Of a stretch of DNA of 41,367 nucleotides, positions 29,376 through 38,077 are shown piece by piece. Location: positions 1-41,367 of the forward strand of contig WQZG01000024.1 of assembly GCA_009780855.1 (NCBI GenBank). The letters are read 5' to 3'. Under the pieces are notes generated by a model that was not told the origin of the DNA, ran no database searches, and saw only the letters and a list, made by a program, of their open reading frames with translations. The position numbers were made by a program, and so were the translations under genes. The stretch comes from Treponema sp. GTDB taxonomy: Bacteria > Spirochaetota > Spirochaetia > Treponematales > Breznakiellaceae. The stretch's first letter is position 1. Every line of letters starts with the position of its first letter.

Positions 29376-30137
29376 TCATGATAATTTAAATATCCGCATT
29401 ATGTTCCCGCCCATTACCAGTTTGCGGTCTTCTTCCGAAAAATAATCAGATAAAAAAGCATTGTATGCAGATACATCAGAATGCATAATTGAAAAAGGCG
29501 TATCACTGCCAAAACTTACCCTGGATGATCCCAGTATCTTAATTGCTTTGACTATGCTGGTATAGCGTACGGCACTGCCGATTAAATGCATGTTTTTACA
29601 TTCCCCGGCAAATTCGATACAGGCAGGTGAAATTTCCGGCAGGGATACTCCTCCCATATGAATAATAAGTATTTGCAGTTCCGGAAAGAGTTTGGCTATT
29701 TTGGCTGCGCGGAACGGATGTGTAAAATCATATGCATCTGCACCGATATGAAAAGCAAGAATTTTTTTTGATTTTGCAATTTCTTCGATCAGCGGCATAC
29801 TGATTTTTTCATCATCAATCGGGAATGAATTCTGGGCTCCGTTAAGCTTGACCCCATAAAACCCGTATTCGTTCAAACATTTTCTTATTGTATCTTTGCC
29901 TTTACTGATACCGAAATGGGGATCAACCCAGCCAAATCCCAATAACCTGTTTGGATATTTACGGACAGATTCGTAAATATATTTTAGTGAATCATTTATC
30001 TCGCGCATATAGGGAGGAAGCAGCCAGCATATTGCCTTATCAACACTGCTCTTGTCCATCTGATTAATCAATTCCTCCGCCCTTAGTGCATTAGGTTCAT
30101 CTATTGGTGAAATATGAGTATCTGCGTCAATTATCAT
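29376..30137 (-). CDS. Amidohydrolase family (TIM-barrel metal-dependent hydrolase)
   Basis: A 253-residue protein of the amidohydrolase_2 type. It has an N-terminal DADTHISP (metal site, with only one of the two usual histidines), GVKLNGAQNSFPIDDE, AFHIGADAYDF, LIIHMGGVSLPEI and the late-barrel aspartate in VSFGSDTPFS. Family members hydrolyse or decarboxylate small ring or lactone compounds. In this operon a sugar-lactonase-like role is possible but not shown. It has a strong AAAGGAGG ribosome site, 26 nt after the LplC-type permease and just before the glycosidase. Confidence 0.8.
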   Translation of the reverse strand: MIIDADTHISPIDEPNALRAEELINQMDKSSVDKAICWLLPPYMREINDSLKYIYESVRKYPNRLLGFGWVDPHFGISKGKDTIRKCLNEYGFYGVKLNGAQNSFPIDDEKISMPLIEEIAKSKKILAFHIGADAYDFTHPFRAAKIAKLFPELQILIIHMGGVSLPEISPACIEFAGECKNMHLIGSAVRYTSIVKAIKILGSSRVSFGSDTPFSIMHSDVSAYNAFLSDYFSEEDRKLVMGGNIMRIFKLS

Positions 30138-30163
30138 GATTTTCCTCCTTTAAAATTATTGAA

Positions 30164-31051
30164 TTATCCTTTTAATGATCCAATCATAACTCCCTTTACA
30201 AAATGCTTTTGTGCAAAAGGATACAGACACATGAGCGGGACAGTGGATAAAATTATAATTGCGAACTTAAGGGTGTTCTGAATGCCCAACAACTGCTGTG
30301 CGACATCAGGATCAGTCATAATATCGCTGTTGAATTGGTTCTGAACAAGGATTTCCCGCAAAAATAGCTGGAGCGGATATAGCTGTTTGTTAGATAGATA
30401 CAAAAATGCGTTAAAATAACTGTTCCAATGTCCCACTGCATAAAACAGGGCAATAACAGCTATAATAGAATTGGACAGCGGTATAAGTACATGAAAGAAA
30501 TATTGTGTATCGGAACAGCCGTCCAGTTTGGATGCCTCAAGCAGTTCTCCCGGTACGCTCGCCTGAAAAAAAGTTCTTGTTACAATCATATTATAAACTG
30601 AAATTGCTCCAGGCAGCAGCATCGCAAAAACGGTATTAAGCATCCCTAGATTTCTCATCAAAATATAGTTGGGTATCATTCCTCCCGAAAAAATCATAGT
30701 AAAGGTGAAAATAAAAGTGAAAAAGCCCCGGCCATAAAGACCCTTGCGCGAAAGCGGATATGCACATATAAGGGTCATGAATACATTGATTGATGTGCCG
30801 CAAACTACATAAAATATGGTATTGCGGTATCCAATCCAAATACTCTTGTACTGTAATACCATTTTGAAATTAAATAACGTTGGTTCTATGGGCAAGAGCC
30901 AGACTTTACCTGCAGTTACGGCGCTTGCAGTGGAAAATGATGATGATATTATATAAATCATTGGATAGAGTACAAGTATTGTTAATATGCCGATAAGCAA
31001 ATATGCAATCAGGAAATATAATGTGTCCGAATTATAGACTTTAGTTTTCAT
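30164..31051 (-). CDS. Carbohydrate ABC transporter permease, LplC/YtcP type
   Basis: A 295-residue inner membrane permease (CUT1, COG0395) with six hydrophobic segments, starting IAYLLIGILTILVLYPMIYIISSSFS. The ABC-docking EAA loop is present as EASKLDGCSDTQYFFHVLIPLS, and the protein ends in the typical FVKGVMIGSLKG. It works with an LplB-type partner and a solute-binding protein to import oligosaccharides or their acids; the ATPase (MsmK-like) is not encoded here, as is common for this family. It starts 7 nt after the stop of the interrupted LplB gene and lacks a ribosome site, so its translation may suffer from the upstream nonsense codon. Confidence 0.93.
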   Translation of the reverse strand: MKTKVYNSDTLYFLIAYLLIGILTILVLYPMIYIISSSFSTASAVTAGKVWLLPIEPTLFNFKMVLQYKSIWIGYRNTIFYVVCGTSINVFMTLICAYPLSRKGLYGRGFFTFIFTFTMIFSGGMIPNYILMRNLGMLNTVFAMLLPGAISVYNMIVTRTFFQASVPGELLEASKLDGCSDTQYFFHVLIPLSNSIIAVIALFYAVGHWNSYFNAFLYLSNKQLYPLQLFLREILVQNQFNSDIMTDPDVAQQLLGIQNTLKFAIIILSTVPLMCLYPFAQKHFVKGVMIGSLKG

Positions 31052-31058
31052 ATATAAA

Positions 31059-31967
31059 TTACCAAAGACTGGTCTCGCCTAAACGGCTGGAAATCATATT
31101 GACTAATCCGATTAAAACCATATTTATTACCGAATTGAAAAGACCGACTGCGGTGGAATATGAAAAATCACTTGTTCCTGTTAAACCTATTTTATATACA
31201 TAGGTTGAAATCACTTCGCTGATGGGCAGGTTAAGGCTGTTCTGCATAAGGAAAACTTTTTCAAAACCGATACTCATTACTGATCCCATGCGCAATATTA
31301 ATAAAATGGTTATTGTAGGAATAATGCTTGGAAAGTCAACATGAATTACCCGCTGAAACCTGGAAGCTCCGTCAATGACAGCAGCTTCATGCAATTCCGG
31401 ATTAACGTTGGCTAAAGCTGCCAGATATATGATAGATCCCCATCCGAATTCCTGCCAAACCCCGGACAAAACATACATAAATCTGAAACTTTGCGGTTTT
31501 GCAAACAGGTCTGGTGGTTATATGCCAGTTATGGTCTTCATTAGTGCGCCGTACAAACCTGTGTTGGCATTCAAAACCTGAAAGAGCATACCAACCATAA
31601 CCACAACAGAAATAAAATGCGGTAGGTTTACGATAGTCTGTGAAAATTTTTTAAATTTTTGAGAATTTAAACTATTCATTAATAATGCAAAAATGATAGG
31701 AATTGGAAATTCCAGAATTATGGTGGAAATAGAAAGTATTACTGTATTTGAAACAACCTGTTTGAATTGATATGATTTAAAAAATTTAACTAAATTTTGT
31801 AATCCAATCCAGGGACTGCCCCATATTCCCAAACGAGCCGTGTATTGCCTGAAGGCGATTTGGGCGCCCACCATGGGTATATAAGCAAAAATAATAATAT
31901 AAATAAATGGGATCAGCAGGAACAGGTACAACTGCCAATCATTGCGCAAGCGCTGGTTTATTTTCAT
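31059..31967 (-). pseudogene. Carbohydrate ABC transporter permease, LplB type, interrupted by one in-frame TAA
   Basis: A 303-codon frame with the full LplB layout but a TAA at codon 150 (31520-31518). Before the stop are MKINQRLRNDWQLYLFLLIP, AYIPMVGAQIAFRQY and FSQTIVNLPHFISVVV; after it come PPDLFAKPQSFRFMYVLSGVWQEFGWGS, the EAA loop HEAAVIDGASRFQRVIHVDFPSI and the final helices. The second half continues in the same frame with no indel, and the 13 codons between the stop and the next ATG are open and match what homologues have there. So only one base change separates it from an intact gene. An AGG-type ribosome site precedes the start. Either a recent nonsense mutation or recoding; without it the importer would lack half its channel. 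Confidence 0.85.
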
Positions 31968-31997
31968 TATTCTACCTGTTCCTGCACATGTTTTACT

Positions 31998-33626
31998 TTA
32001 CTTGTACATACGATCGTAAACTTTCTGAACAATATCTATCATTCTCTGAACATTGATATTATTCAGTTCATTGATATAAGTATTCCAGGAAGCATCAATA
32101 TTCAGGTTTCCTGAAAGGAACGCAGCGGTTGATGAATTCAAGTATGTTGTCAGATTATTAAATAATTCAGTAACTTCCTTGATTTCATCGGAAGTATATA
32201 TAAGTTTAGGAATGAATTCCTTTGGTTTAACGCCATCTGACTGATACATAACGCCAATCCTTGCATTTATACCTGTTCTTCCCGCAGGAACATCAATCGG
32301 CATCATAACCCCTGCATTATCGGCATAATTCCTGAAAGCAGGCCCCTGATCACGCCAGCTTGAATTGGCTACTTTTGTTCCTCCCCAGAAATTTGCATCA
32401 TCATAAGCCAGTACGCTGAGCGGATATCCCGGAAACATCGGTGCATATTTATCCTTGGCGTTCGGCACGTTCTCTGCAAAATCCCAATCAATCCCTTCAG
32501 CACCAAAACGTGTTGAAAAACCATTGACCCGGCTGCACATAAAATCCCCGACACGGAATGCTGCATCTACATCCTTGCAGTTTACGGAAACCATCATGCC
32601 GATTTGGGCGACTGACGGAATAAACCTTACATAATTGGCTCCCTGAGGTCCTTTTAGCGGAAGTGCGGAATCGTACAGCATTCCAGCCGGATTATTGGCA
32701 TTTACATCATCAGCATTGTACCTGACAAATGAAAAAACAACCGGACCATCCTGATTTACCAGGGTGACCATTTGATTTCTGTCCTGTGTCAGGGTTTCTG
32801 TCGGGATTAAACCATCTGCAAAAAGGCTCCTGATAAATTTTAAACCGTCCCGCCATTCGTTTGTATTGTATGCAACTCCGATTTTACCGTTTGTTACTGT
32901 CAGAAGTCTGGAATCTCCGGCATATACAAATGAATTCATTAGCCAGTTGAACCATACACAATAATCCCCCTGGGAAAGATCAAACATACCGGTTAAGGGA
33001 ATAATGTTATTTTGACCATTGGGATTGGATTTAACAATTGCTTTGAGAAAGTCAGGATATTCAGCAGTTGTGGTCGGGAATTTTAAACCAAGATTGTCCA
33101 CCCATGGTTTATAATACATATACTTGGCATCCATTTCATTCAGAAGCGATTGATTATAAACGGGACAACCATAAATTTCACCGTCAGGAGAGGTTATATC
33201 AGAAAGATAATTCCTGCCCATCCTGGTAAAAGTTTCCTGAATCGTCGGTGATTTTGAAGGATCTTTATAATACTTTGTAAGGGGAACAATCGCCCCTTCC
33301 TGGGCCCATTGAAAAACTACAGCATCACCGGGCCGTGCTAAAATAATATCCGGCAGTTCTTTCCCGCCTGCCATTACCATCAGATTCAGCCTGTTGACAA
33401 AATCCGTTGAAGGTAAAACGACAAAAGATAAATCAACATTTGCGTTTTGTTCTATTAATTTTGTCTGTAAATTAGTCTTATAATCTTCTATCCGGAGGTT
33501 TTCTGCAATAGCAACACTCAATTTTGCGGTGCCTGAACTGGTCCCGCCGGATGATTGTGAGGCACCACCACCGAAAACCATTGCACAACATAATAAGACC
33601 GTTAAGAAAAACAGTATTTTTTTCAT
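31998..33626 (-). CDS. Extracellular solute-binding protein (LplA-like, family 1)
   Basis: A 542-residue substrate-binding protein with a signal peptide (MKKILFFLTVLLCCAMVFGGGASQ) and a Ser/Gly-rich linker. No clear lipobox is present; the GGAS-type leader is one I recall from other treponemes. The mature part has the two-lobe LplA pattern: ADIILARPGD-like DIILARPGDAV, the Asn-Pro-Asn-Gly loop, KIGVAYNTNEWRDGLKFIRS and LFADGLIPTETLTQDRNQ. It delivers oligosaccharides to the LplB/LplC channel in the periplasm. It is the first gene of the operon, with an AGGGAGG ribosome site and a strong promoter, and is diverged from the AraC-type regulator that probably controls it. Confidence 0.93.
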   Translation of the reverse strand: MKKILFFLTVLLCCAMVFGGGASQSSGGTSSGTAKLSVAIAENLRIEDYKTNLQTKLIEQNANVDLSFVVLPSTDFVNRLNLMVMAGGKELPDIILARPGDAVVFQWAQEGAIVPLTKYYKDPSKSPTIQETFTRMGRNYLSDITSPDGEIYGCPVYNQSLLNEMDAKYMYYKPWVDNLGLKFPTTTAEYPDFLKAIVKSNPNGQNNIIPLTGMFDLSQGDYCVWFNWLMNSFVYAGDSRLLTVTNGKIGVAYNTNEWRDGLKFIRSLFADGLIPTETLTQDRNQMVTLVNQDGPVVFSFVRYNADDVNANNPAGMLYDSALPLKGPQGANYVRFIPSVAQIGMMVSVNCKDVDAAFRVGDFMCSRVNGFSTRFGAEGIDWDFAENVPNAKDKYAPMFPGYPLSVLAYDDANFWGGTKVANSSWRDQGPAFRNYADNAGVMMPIDVPAGRTGINARIGVMYQSDGVKPKEFIPKLIYTSDEIKEVTELFNNLTTYLNSSTAAFLSGNLNIDASWNTYINELNNINVQRMIDIVQKVYDRMYK

Positions 33627-33657
33627 AATTCCTCCCTGGAATAATAAATTTAATTTT

Positions 33658-33686
33658 ATAATAAGAGTGGTATTCCATTACATCAA
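33658..33686 (-). promoter_or_regulatory. Promoter of the LplA-like operon
   Basis: On the minus strand TTGATG (33686-33681), a 17-nt spacer and TATTAT (33663-33658) form a good sigma-70 promoter 32 nt before the start codon. The proximal copy of the direct repeat ends 7 bp upstream of the -35, where an activator would contact RNA polymerase. Confidence 0.7.
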
Positions 33687-33692
33687 GAAAAT

Positions 33693-33771
33693 AAAACGAA
33701 AAAATCAATGTAAAATCAGAAAATCAAGAGGAAAAAACGTAAAATATTCATGAAAAAACGAAAAAATCAAT
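33693..33771 (+). repeat. 17-bp direct repeat pair, probable AraC-type binding sites
   Basis: AAAACGAAAAAATCAAT occurs exactly at 33693-33709 and 33755-33771. The 62-bp spacing is about six helical turns, so both copies face the same side of the DNA. The proximal copy abuts the promoter of the LplA-like operon. Confidence 0.75.
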
Positions 33772-33933
33772 TTTTTTAGGTTTATTATATAAATTATCTA
33801 TATAAAGCATTAATAATTGAAAATTTTAGTGTAATAAAATTATAGTTTTTTTTTACAAAATGCTTTAAAATAAGGATGAAACCGCTGGATTTTTTTTAAA
33901 AAGTGGCAGGGGGGCGGAGGAATAATAGAATAG

Positions 33934-36102
33934 ATGAAAATAATTCATCCTGTATTATTCAGATATATATTAATTTTCTTTCTCTTTGCCTTTTTAATAA
34001 TACTTTTATTTATACCGGTTTACCTTTATATTTCGGATTTTACCCTTAAAAATGAACTCTCCCTGTTGATAAACAAACTCCATAATGGAGTTGATATTGT
34101 TGATTTCACGATAAATAATATAAATAACACAGCTTTTATCCTTAGAACTGATCAACGGTATAGTATATTCAAATCCGAACCGCATGTTTTAAGGGATTAT
34201 ACGGGTATCAATCCGTATCACCTGACCCAGCTGCGAAATACTTTCCAGATCCTAACATTACCGCATTCAATTATGACGGATACGGGAGTAATATTTTCAA
34301 AAGATGTTGTTTTGACTCCTGATCGCATGTTTTGCTATTCCAGGTATTATCATTTTTATGACCAGTTCCTAAGCTGTGGAAATTATTCATATGATGAATG
34401 GCTTGGATTATTAAATTCAAAAAATTCATACATTCCCGCACAAACCTATACCAGTTCTGATCATGGAACATATGAAGCTATTACATTCGAAATTCATTGG
34501 CCTGGCAGCAGTTATTTGGATGATAATACTTTTTTTTCAACAATGTCCATAAACAAGCTGCTTCCTTTATTATCGGATCCTGTCATCACGGAACAGGGCC
34601 TAATAAAAATATATGATATAATGGGTAATTTATTATATGAAAAAAATAACAATACACCGGGCAAATACCATATAATATCGGAAGAAAGTCTGACCAGCCA
34701 ACTTCGTTTTGAAATTGGAATTCCGGATTCCATCATCCAAAAACAAATAGCCCATGTAAGGAATCTTATTTTATTTTTCTCTTTCCTTGTTTCAACCATT
34801 ATTATTTCACTTTCATTGATTTTTGGCTGGCACAGCTACACACCGGTACACCGTTTCCTTACACGAATAAATGGTACAAATAATATCCTTTCTGAAACAG
34901 AAAAAGAAGAACAGTGGGATTTTAAAAAAAGCCTGGGGCGTTTTTATCAGGATTTGGCAAATGCAATTTCCACAATTGATGTCAAATTTGAAAAATCATT
35001 GCAGATAATTAATCATCAAACCGAACTGCTGCGTTCTCAAACATTGGAAAAAGCTCTTGGAAAAGGTATTTACGATATTAAGGAAAAAGATGAATTCCTG
35101 ATGTTGTTTCCGGATTTTCCGGGAAAATACATAATCGGTGTAATCCGCAATGAACCGCAGGAAAATATCAGTTTGGAAGAAAGGCTGACTGCACATTTTC
35201 TTTTATTGGGCCTCGTAAGAACAAAATTCAATAACATATATATCCAGAGTATTGAAGGTGAATTCATCATACTTGTTCTGCCAGTCAATAACGACAACAG
35301 TCAATCCTGGAATTCATCCATGCTAGAATTCCAGGATATATTATATAAACAACACAACCTTGTAATTCATTTTTTATTAAGCGATGTATATGAAAATCCG
35401 CAGGACCTGCCAAAGATATGGCAGCAGTTACAATATTTCCATGTTATACCTGTTCCGGTGCAACAGCCTCCGTTCAGTATCCATTCCATGGAACTTTTAT
35501 ACAATACATTGAGAAATGCAAACATAACTGGCGCACTGCTGATTTTACATGAATGCAGTTCCCGCCTGCCGGAGCCTGAAGATCCCGTTCTTTCGGAATT
35601 GACATGGAATATGCTTTTCAATGTAGTTGTGCAGTTAAAAATTGAATATCCTGAAATGCTTGGCTCCATAAGTGTACCTGTTTTTATCAAAAGACAGCAA
35701 CAGCTTCTTTTTGAGAAACAGTTTCCGGAATGTTTCCGGCTTATCTGTGAAAAAATCAGGAATATGAAAGATAAAAATGAAAGCAAATTGGGAAAGCAAA
35801 TTTATGCATATATAAACGAGAATTTATTCGATCAAAATTTTTACCTGCCCATGGTAGCAGATCATTTTAAAATATCTCCGCCTACCCTGCAAAAGCTGAT
35901 CAAGAACATTACTGGACAAACATTTCTTTCATATGTAGAGAAACAACGACTGACAAAAGCACGTGAACTGCTAAGTACCGGCGAATATTCCGTTAATGAG
36001 GTATCTAAACAATGTGGTTTTGGCAATACGAATTCATTTTATAAAGCTTTTAAGCGAATTTATGGTTTTACTCCCGGTGTAATCAGATCTGATAAAAACT
36101 AA
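33934..36102 (+). CDS. Membrane-bound AraC-family transcriptional regulator with extracytoplasmic sensor
   Basis: A 722-residue one-component sensor. TM1 is about residues 8-33 (FRYILIFFLFAFLIILLFIPVYLYI); a periplasmic Cache-like region follows to about residue 272; TM2 is about 274-297 (LILFFSFLVSTIIISLSLIFGW). A cytoplasmic linker leads to a C-terminal AraC HTH pair (about residues 615-718): NENLFDQNFYLPMVADHFKI, ISPPTLQKLIKNITGQTFLSYVEKQRLTKA, then VNEVSKQCGFGNTNSFYKAFKRIYGFTPG. Regulators of this layout typically sit beside lplABC-type importers and induce them on sensing extracellular sugars. It diverges from the importer operon, and the direct repeats in the gap are its probable target. 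The gene is strikingly AT-rich compared with its core neighbours. Confidence 0.93.
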   Translation: MKIIHPVLFRYILIFFLFAFLIILLFIPVYLYISDFTLKNELSLLINKLHNGVDIVDFTINNINNTAFILRTDQRYSIFKSEPHVLRDYTGINPYHLTQLRNTFQILTLPHSIMTDTGVIFSKDVVLTPDRMFCYSRYYHFYDQFLSCGNYSYDEWLGLLNSKNSYIPAQTYTSSDHGTYEAITFEIHWPGSSYLDDNTFFSTMSINKLLPLLSDPVITEQGLIKIYDIMGNLLYEKNNNTPGKYHIISEESLTSQLRFEIGIPDSIIQKQIAHVRNLILFFSFLVSTIIISLSLIFGWHSYTPVHRFLTRINGTNNILSETEKEEQWDFKKSLGRFYQDLANAISTIDVKFEKSLQIINHQTELLRSQTLEKALGKGIYDIKEKDEFLMLFPDFPGKYIIGVIRNEPQENISLEERLTAHFLLLGLVRTKFNNIYIQSIEGEFIILVLPVNNDNSQSWNSSMLEFQDILYKQHNLVIHFLLSDVYENPQDLPKIWQQLQYFHVIPVPVQQPPFSIHSMELLYNTLRNANITGALLILHECSSRLPEPEDPVLSELTWNMLFNVVVQLKIEYPEMLGSISVPVFIKRQQQLLFEKQFPECFRLICEKIRNMKDKNESKLGKQIYAYINENLFDQNFYLPMVADHFKISPPTLQKLIKNITGQTFLSYVEKQRLTKARELLSTGEYSVNEVSKQCGFGNTNSFYKAFKRIYGFTPGVIRSDKN

Positions 36103-36162
36103 TTCTGAATACATAAATAAATCCTACAGTGCTCATACACTAGACTTCCCCGCTGATCCATC

Positions 36163-36192
36163 TTGGTAAACTCCACAATAATCGTGTATTAT
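36163..36192 (+). promoter_or_regulatory. Possible promoter of the YeiH-family gene
   Basis: TTGGTA (36163-36168), an 18-nt spacer and TATTAT (36187-36192) lie 46 nt before the ATG at 36238. An AAAGG ribosome site sits about 9 nt before the start. The -35 is partial, so confidence is moderate. Confidence 0.45.
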
Positions 36193-36237
36193 CATTTAGG
36201 ATAAATTTATGTGCAGTTGTAATAAAGGTCTTTTAGC

Positions 36238-37263
36238 ATGAAAAAACTCCCCGGCATATTACTTTGTCTTGCAATAGCGGCCCCGGCCTGGTTCCTGGGA
36301 AAACAGGTTCCGCTTATCGGCGGGCCGGTCGCCGCCATAGTCGCAGGTATCCTGATTTCACTTTTTTTCCCGGGCCTTATCAAACTTAAATTTGGCAGGG
36401 ACTTTGGTTTTACCGACGGACTAAAATTTACTTCAAAAAAACTTCTGCAGTACTCCATCGTACTCCTTGGTTTTGACATGAATTTATTCAACATTTTACG
36501 GGCAGGACAAATGTCGCTGACTGTTATGGCTTTTACATTTACGGCGGTTTTTTTTGCGGCCTTTCTGGCGGGCAGGGCGTTTAAACTCTCGGGGAACACG
36601 ACTGTACTTATAGGCGTGGGTACTTCTATTTGCGGGGGGTCGGCCATTGCCGCTGTCGCTCCTGTTATTAGGGCCGAGGACGAGGATGTGACAAGGGCAA
36701 TCTCGACCATTTTCCTTTTTAACCTGGCTGCGGTTTTTATTTTTCCTCCGCTGGGCCGTTTGCTTGGCATGGACGATATTAATTTTGGTATATGGGCCGG
36801 AACCGCGGTCAACGATACTTCGTCGGTGGTTGCCGCGGCTACATCCTGGAGCAATGCCGCCGGCAGCAACACTGCCCTTAATTTCGCGACCATAGTAAAG
36901 CTGACCCGGACATTAATGATAGTGCCGGTTACCCTGGTACTGGCAATTTATACCGCAAGAAAATCCAAAAACGCCGATAAAGGAAATTTCAGTTTTGTTA
37001 AGGTTTTCCCGTGGTTTGTATTGTTTTTTATGGCCGCAGCTATAATAAATACCTTTTTGAACCTGCCGCCGCAGGTATCATCTTTTCTGTTCCAGACCGG
37101 TAAATTCGTAATCATTATGGCCATGGCGGCAATCGGCCTCAATACCAGTCTCAAAAGCCTTTTTGCCCACGGCGTCAAGCCGCTTCTTTTGGGTATGGTC
37201 TGCTGGCTGACTGTTGGCGTTGTCGCTCTTATTGTGTTAAAATTCTCTCCGGGATTATTTTAA
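36238..37263 (+). CDS. YeiH/UPF0324-family putative sulfate exporter
   Basis: A 341-residue membrane protein with about ten hydrophobic segments. It has hallmark motifs of the UPF0324 (PSE) family: LLQYSIVLLGFDMNL, GVGTSICGGSAIAAVAPVI, DDINFGIWAGTAVNDTSSVVAAA and the AAIGLNTSL loop. Members are called putative sulfate exporters, though direct proof is thin. It could remove sulfate or sulfite from sulfatase or sulfonate breakdown, but the sulfatase here is 18 kb away in another operon. It is a single-gene unit on the core-like side of the AT-rich cassette boundary. Confidence 0.88.
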   Translation: MKKLPGILLCLAIAAPAWFLGKQVPLIGGPVAAIVAGILISLFFPGLIKLKFGRDFGFTDGLKFTSKKLLQYSIVLLGFDMNLFNILRAGQMSLTVMAFTFTAVFFAAFLAGRAFKLSGNTTVLIGVGTSICGGSAIAAVAPVIRAEDEDVTRAISTIFLFNLAAVFIFPPLGRLLGMDDINFGIWAGTAVNDTSSVVAAATSWSNAAGSNTALNFATIVKLTRTLMIVPVTLVLAIYTARKSKNADKGNFSFVKVFPWFVLFFMAAAIINTFLNLPPQVSSFLFQTGKFVIIMAMAAIGLNTSLKSLFAHGVKPLLLGMVCWLTVGVVALIVLKFSPGLF

Positions 37264-37288
37264 ATGTATTTTAAAAAAAGGATAAACC

Positions 37289-37450
37289 ATGGCTACTATC
37301 AGGCAGCGAATCAGGAATGATTGGCAGTTATATAAAAAAATCTCGCAGACCATTGTAAACCTGCCGCATTTTATTTCTGTTGTGGTTCTTGTAGGTATGG
37401 TTTTCCAGATCTTCAACACTAATACAGGCCATTACAATCAGAGATCCTAA
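37289..37450 (+). pseudogene. Remnant of an LplB-type permease with large internal deletion
   Basis: A 53-codon frame made of two permease pieces: the N-terminus (MATIRQRIRNDWQLY) is joined directly to KKISQTIVNLPHFISVVVLVG and VFQIFNTNTG. In the complete homologue at 31059 these parts are about 95 residues apart, so the middle was deleted in frame. The frame then runs into the solute-binding-protein fragment and stops at TAA (37448-37450). It starts with an ATG and a poly-purine stretch but cannot encode a working permease. Confidence 0.85.
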
Positions 37451-37946
37451 CGGCAACGGCAAGGCCGACGAAATTGTTATGACAGGTACATTCAGGGCCA
37501 TAAGTCCCAGCAACTGCGGGGGATGGTTCCATTTCCTTATGACCCCATTTATTTACGTAAGCGGCAACCCCAATCTTATAAATGTAGATAACGGTACAGT
37601 CAGCGTACCGTACAACAGCGAAGCCTGGAGATCCGGCCTCAAATATATCTGCAGCCTTTTTGCGGACGGCCTGCTTCCCATAGAAAACCTGACCCAGGAT
37701 AACAATCAGGTCAATACCTTATGCAATTCCGATCCTGTTAGGGTAGGAGCTTTATTCCGCACGTCATCCAGCAACATGAGTTCGAATCAAAGGCAGCAGG
37801 ATTACGATGTGGCTCCCCCTCTTATCGCGGCCAACGGCGATCAATTTTCCGCTTATGTTAAACCTTCCGCGGATATCGCCTTTATGATTTCGGCCAACTG
37901 TAAAAATCCTGAAGCTGCTTTTAAGGTAGGCGATTATCTTAAATAA
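37428..37946 (+). pseudogene. Remnant of an LplA-like solute-binding protein (middle part only)
   Basis: From 37428 the frame encodes AITIRDPNGNGKADEIVMTG and continues with GGWFHFLMTPFIYVSGNPNL, VSVPYNSEAWRSGLKYICSL and FADGLLPIENLTQDNNQ to a stop after VGDYLK. It aligns with the middle of the intact protein at 31998 (NPNGQNN..., VYAGDSRL, VAYNTNEWRDGLKFIRSL, FADGLIPTETLTQDRNQ, VGDF). The signal peptide, first lobe start and the last ~170 residues are gone. An ATG-started frame exists from 37479, but the product would be unexported and incomplete. The DNA differs widely from the intact operon, so this is an old paralogue, not a fresh copy. Confidence 0.85.
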
Positions 37947-37993
37947 TATTAAATGCTGAAGTTTTTAAATGCTTAAGTTTGTTTGATCTGACC

Positions 37994-38023
37994 TTGACAA
38001 AACATTTAAAAATTTCGTATTCT
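37994..38023 (+). promoter_or_regulatory. Promoter upstream of rimP-nusA-infB
   Basis: A perfect TTGACA (37994-37999), an 18-nt spacer and TATTCT (38018-38023) give a good sigma-70 promoter. The transcript would begin near 38030, only about 20 nt before the terminator hairpin at 38051. Confidence 0.65.
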
Positions 38024-38050
38024 ATCCATAGTATAACATCCCATAATAGT

Positions 38051-38077
38051 AAAAGGGTCTTCTAAAGACCCTTTTTT
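38051..38077 (+). terminator. Intrinsic terminator or attenuator in the rimP leader
   Basis: An 11-bp perfect stem (AAAAGGGTCTT / AAGACCCTTTT) with a 3-nt loop is followed by a T-run (38072-38077). It lies 31 nt before the rimP ATG and downstream of the promoter, so full-length mRNA from that promoter must read through it. It may be an attenuator of the nusA operon, or the terminator of a former upstream gene. Confidence 0.8.

Larger units (their letters stand above)
33627..33933. other. AT-rich divergent regulatory region
   Basis: This 307-bp gap between the solute-binding protein gene and the AraC-type gene is very A+T rich. It holds the operon promoter (33658-33686, minus), the 17-bp direct repeat pair, and the ribosome site GGAGG at 33916-33920 of the regulator (13 nt before its ATG). 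No convincing plus-strand promoter stands out among the many TATA-like stretches, and no ORF is supported. Confidence 0.6.

Noticed and set aside
31518-31520. Genome-wide reassignment of TAA to an amino acid
   Set aside because: TAA ends tamB, bamA, mutS and other intact genes in the expected places.
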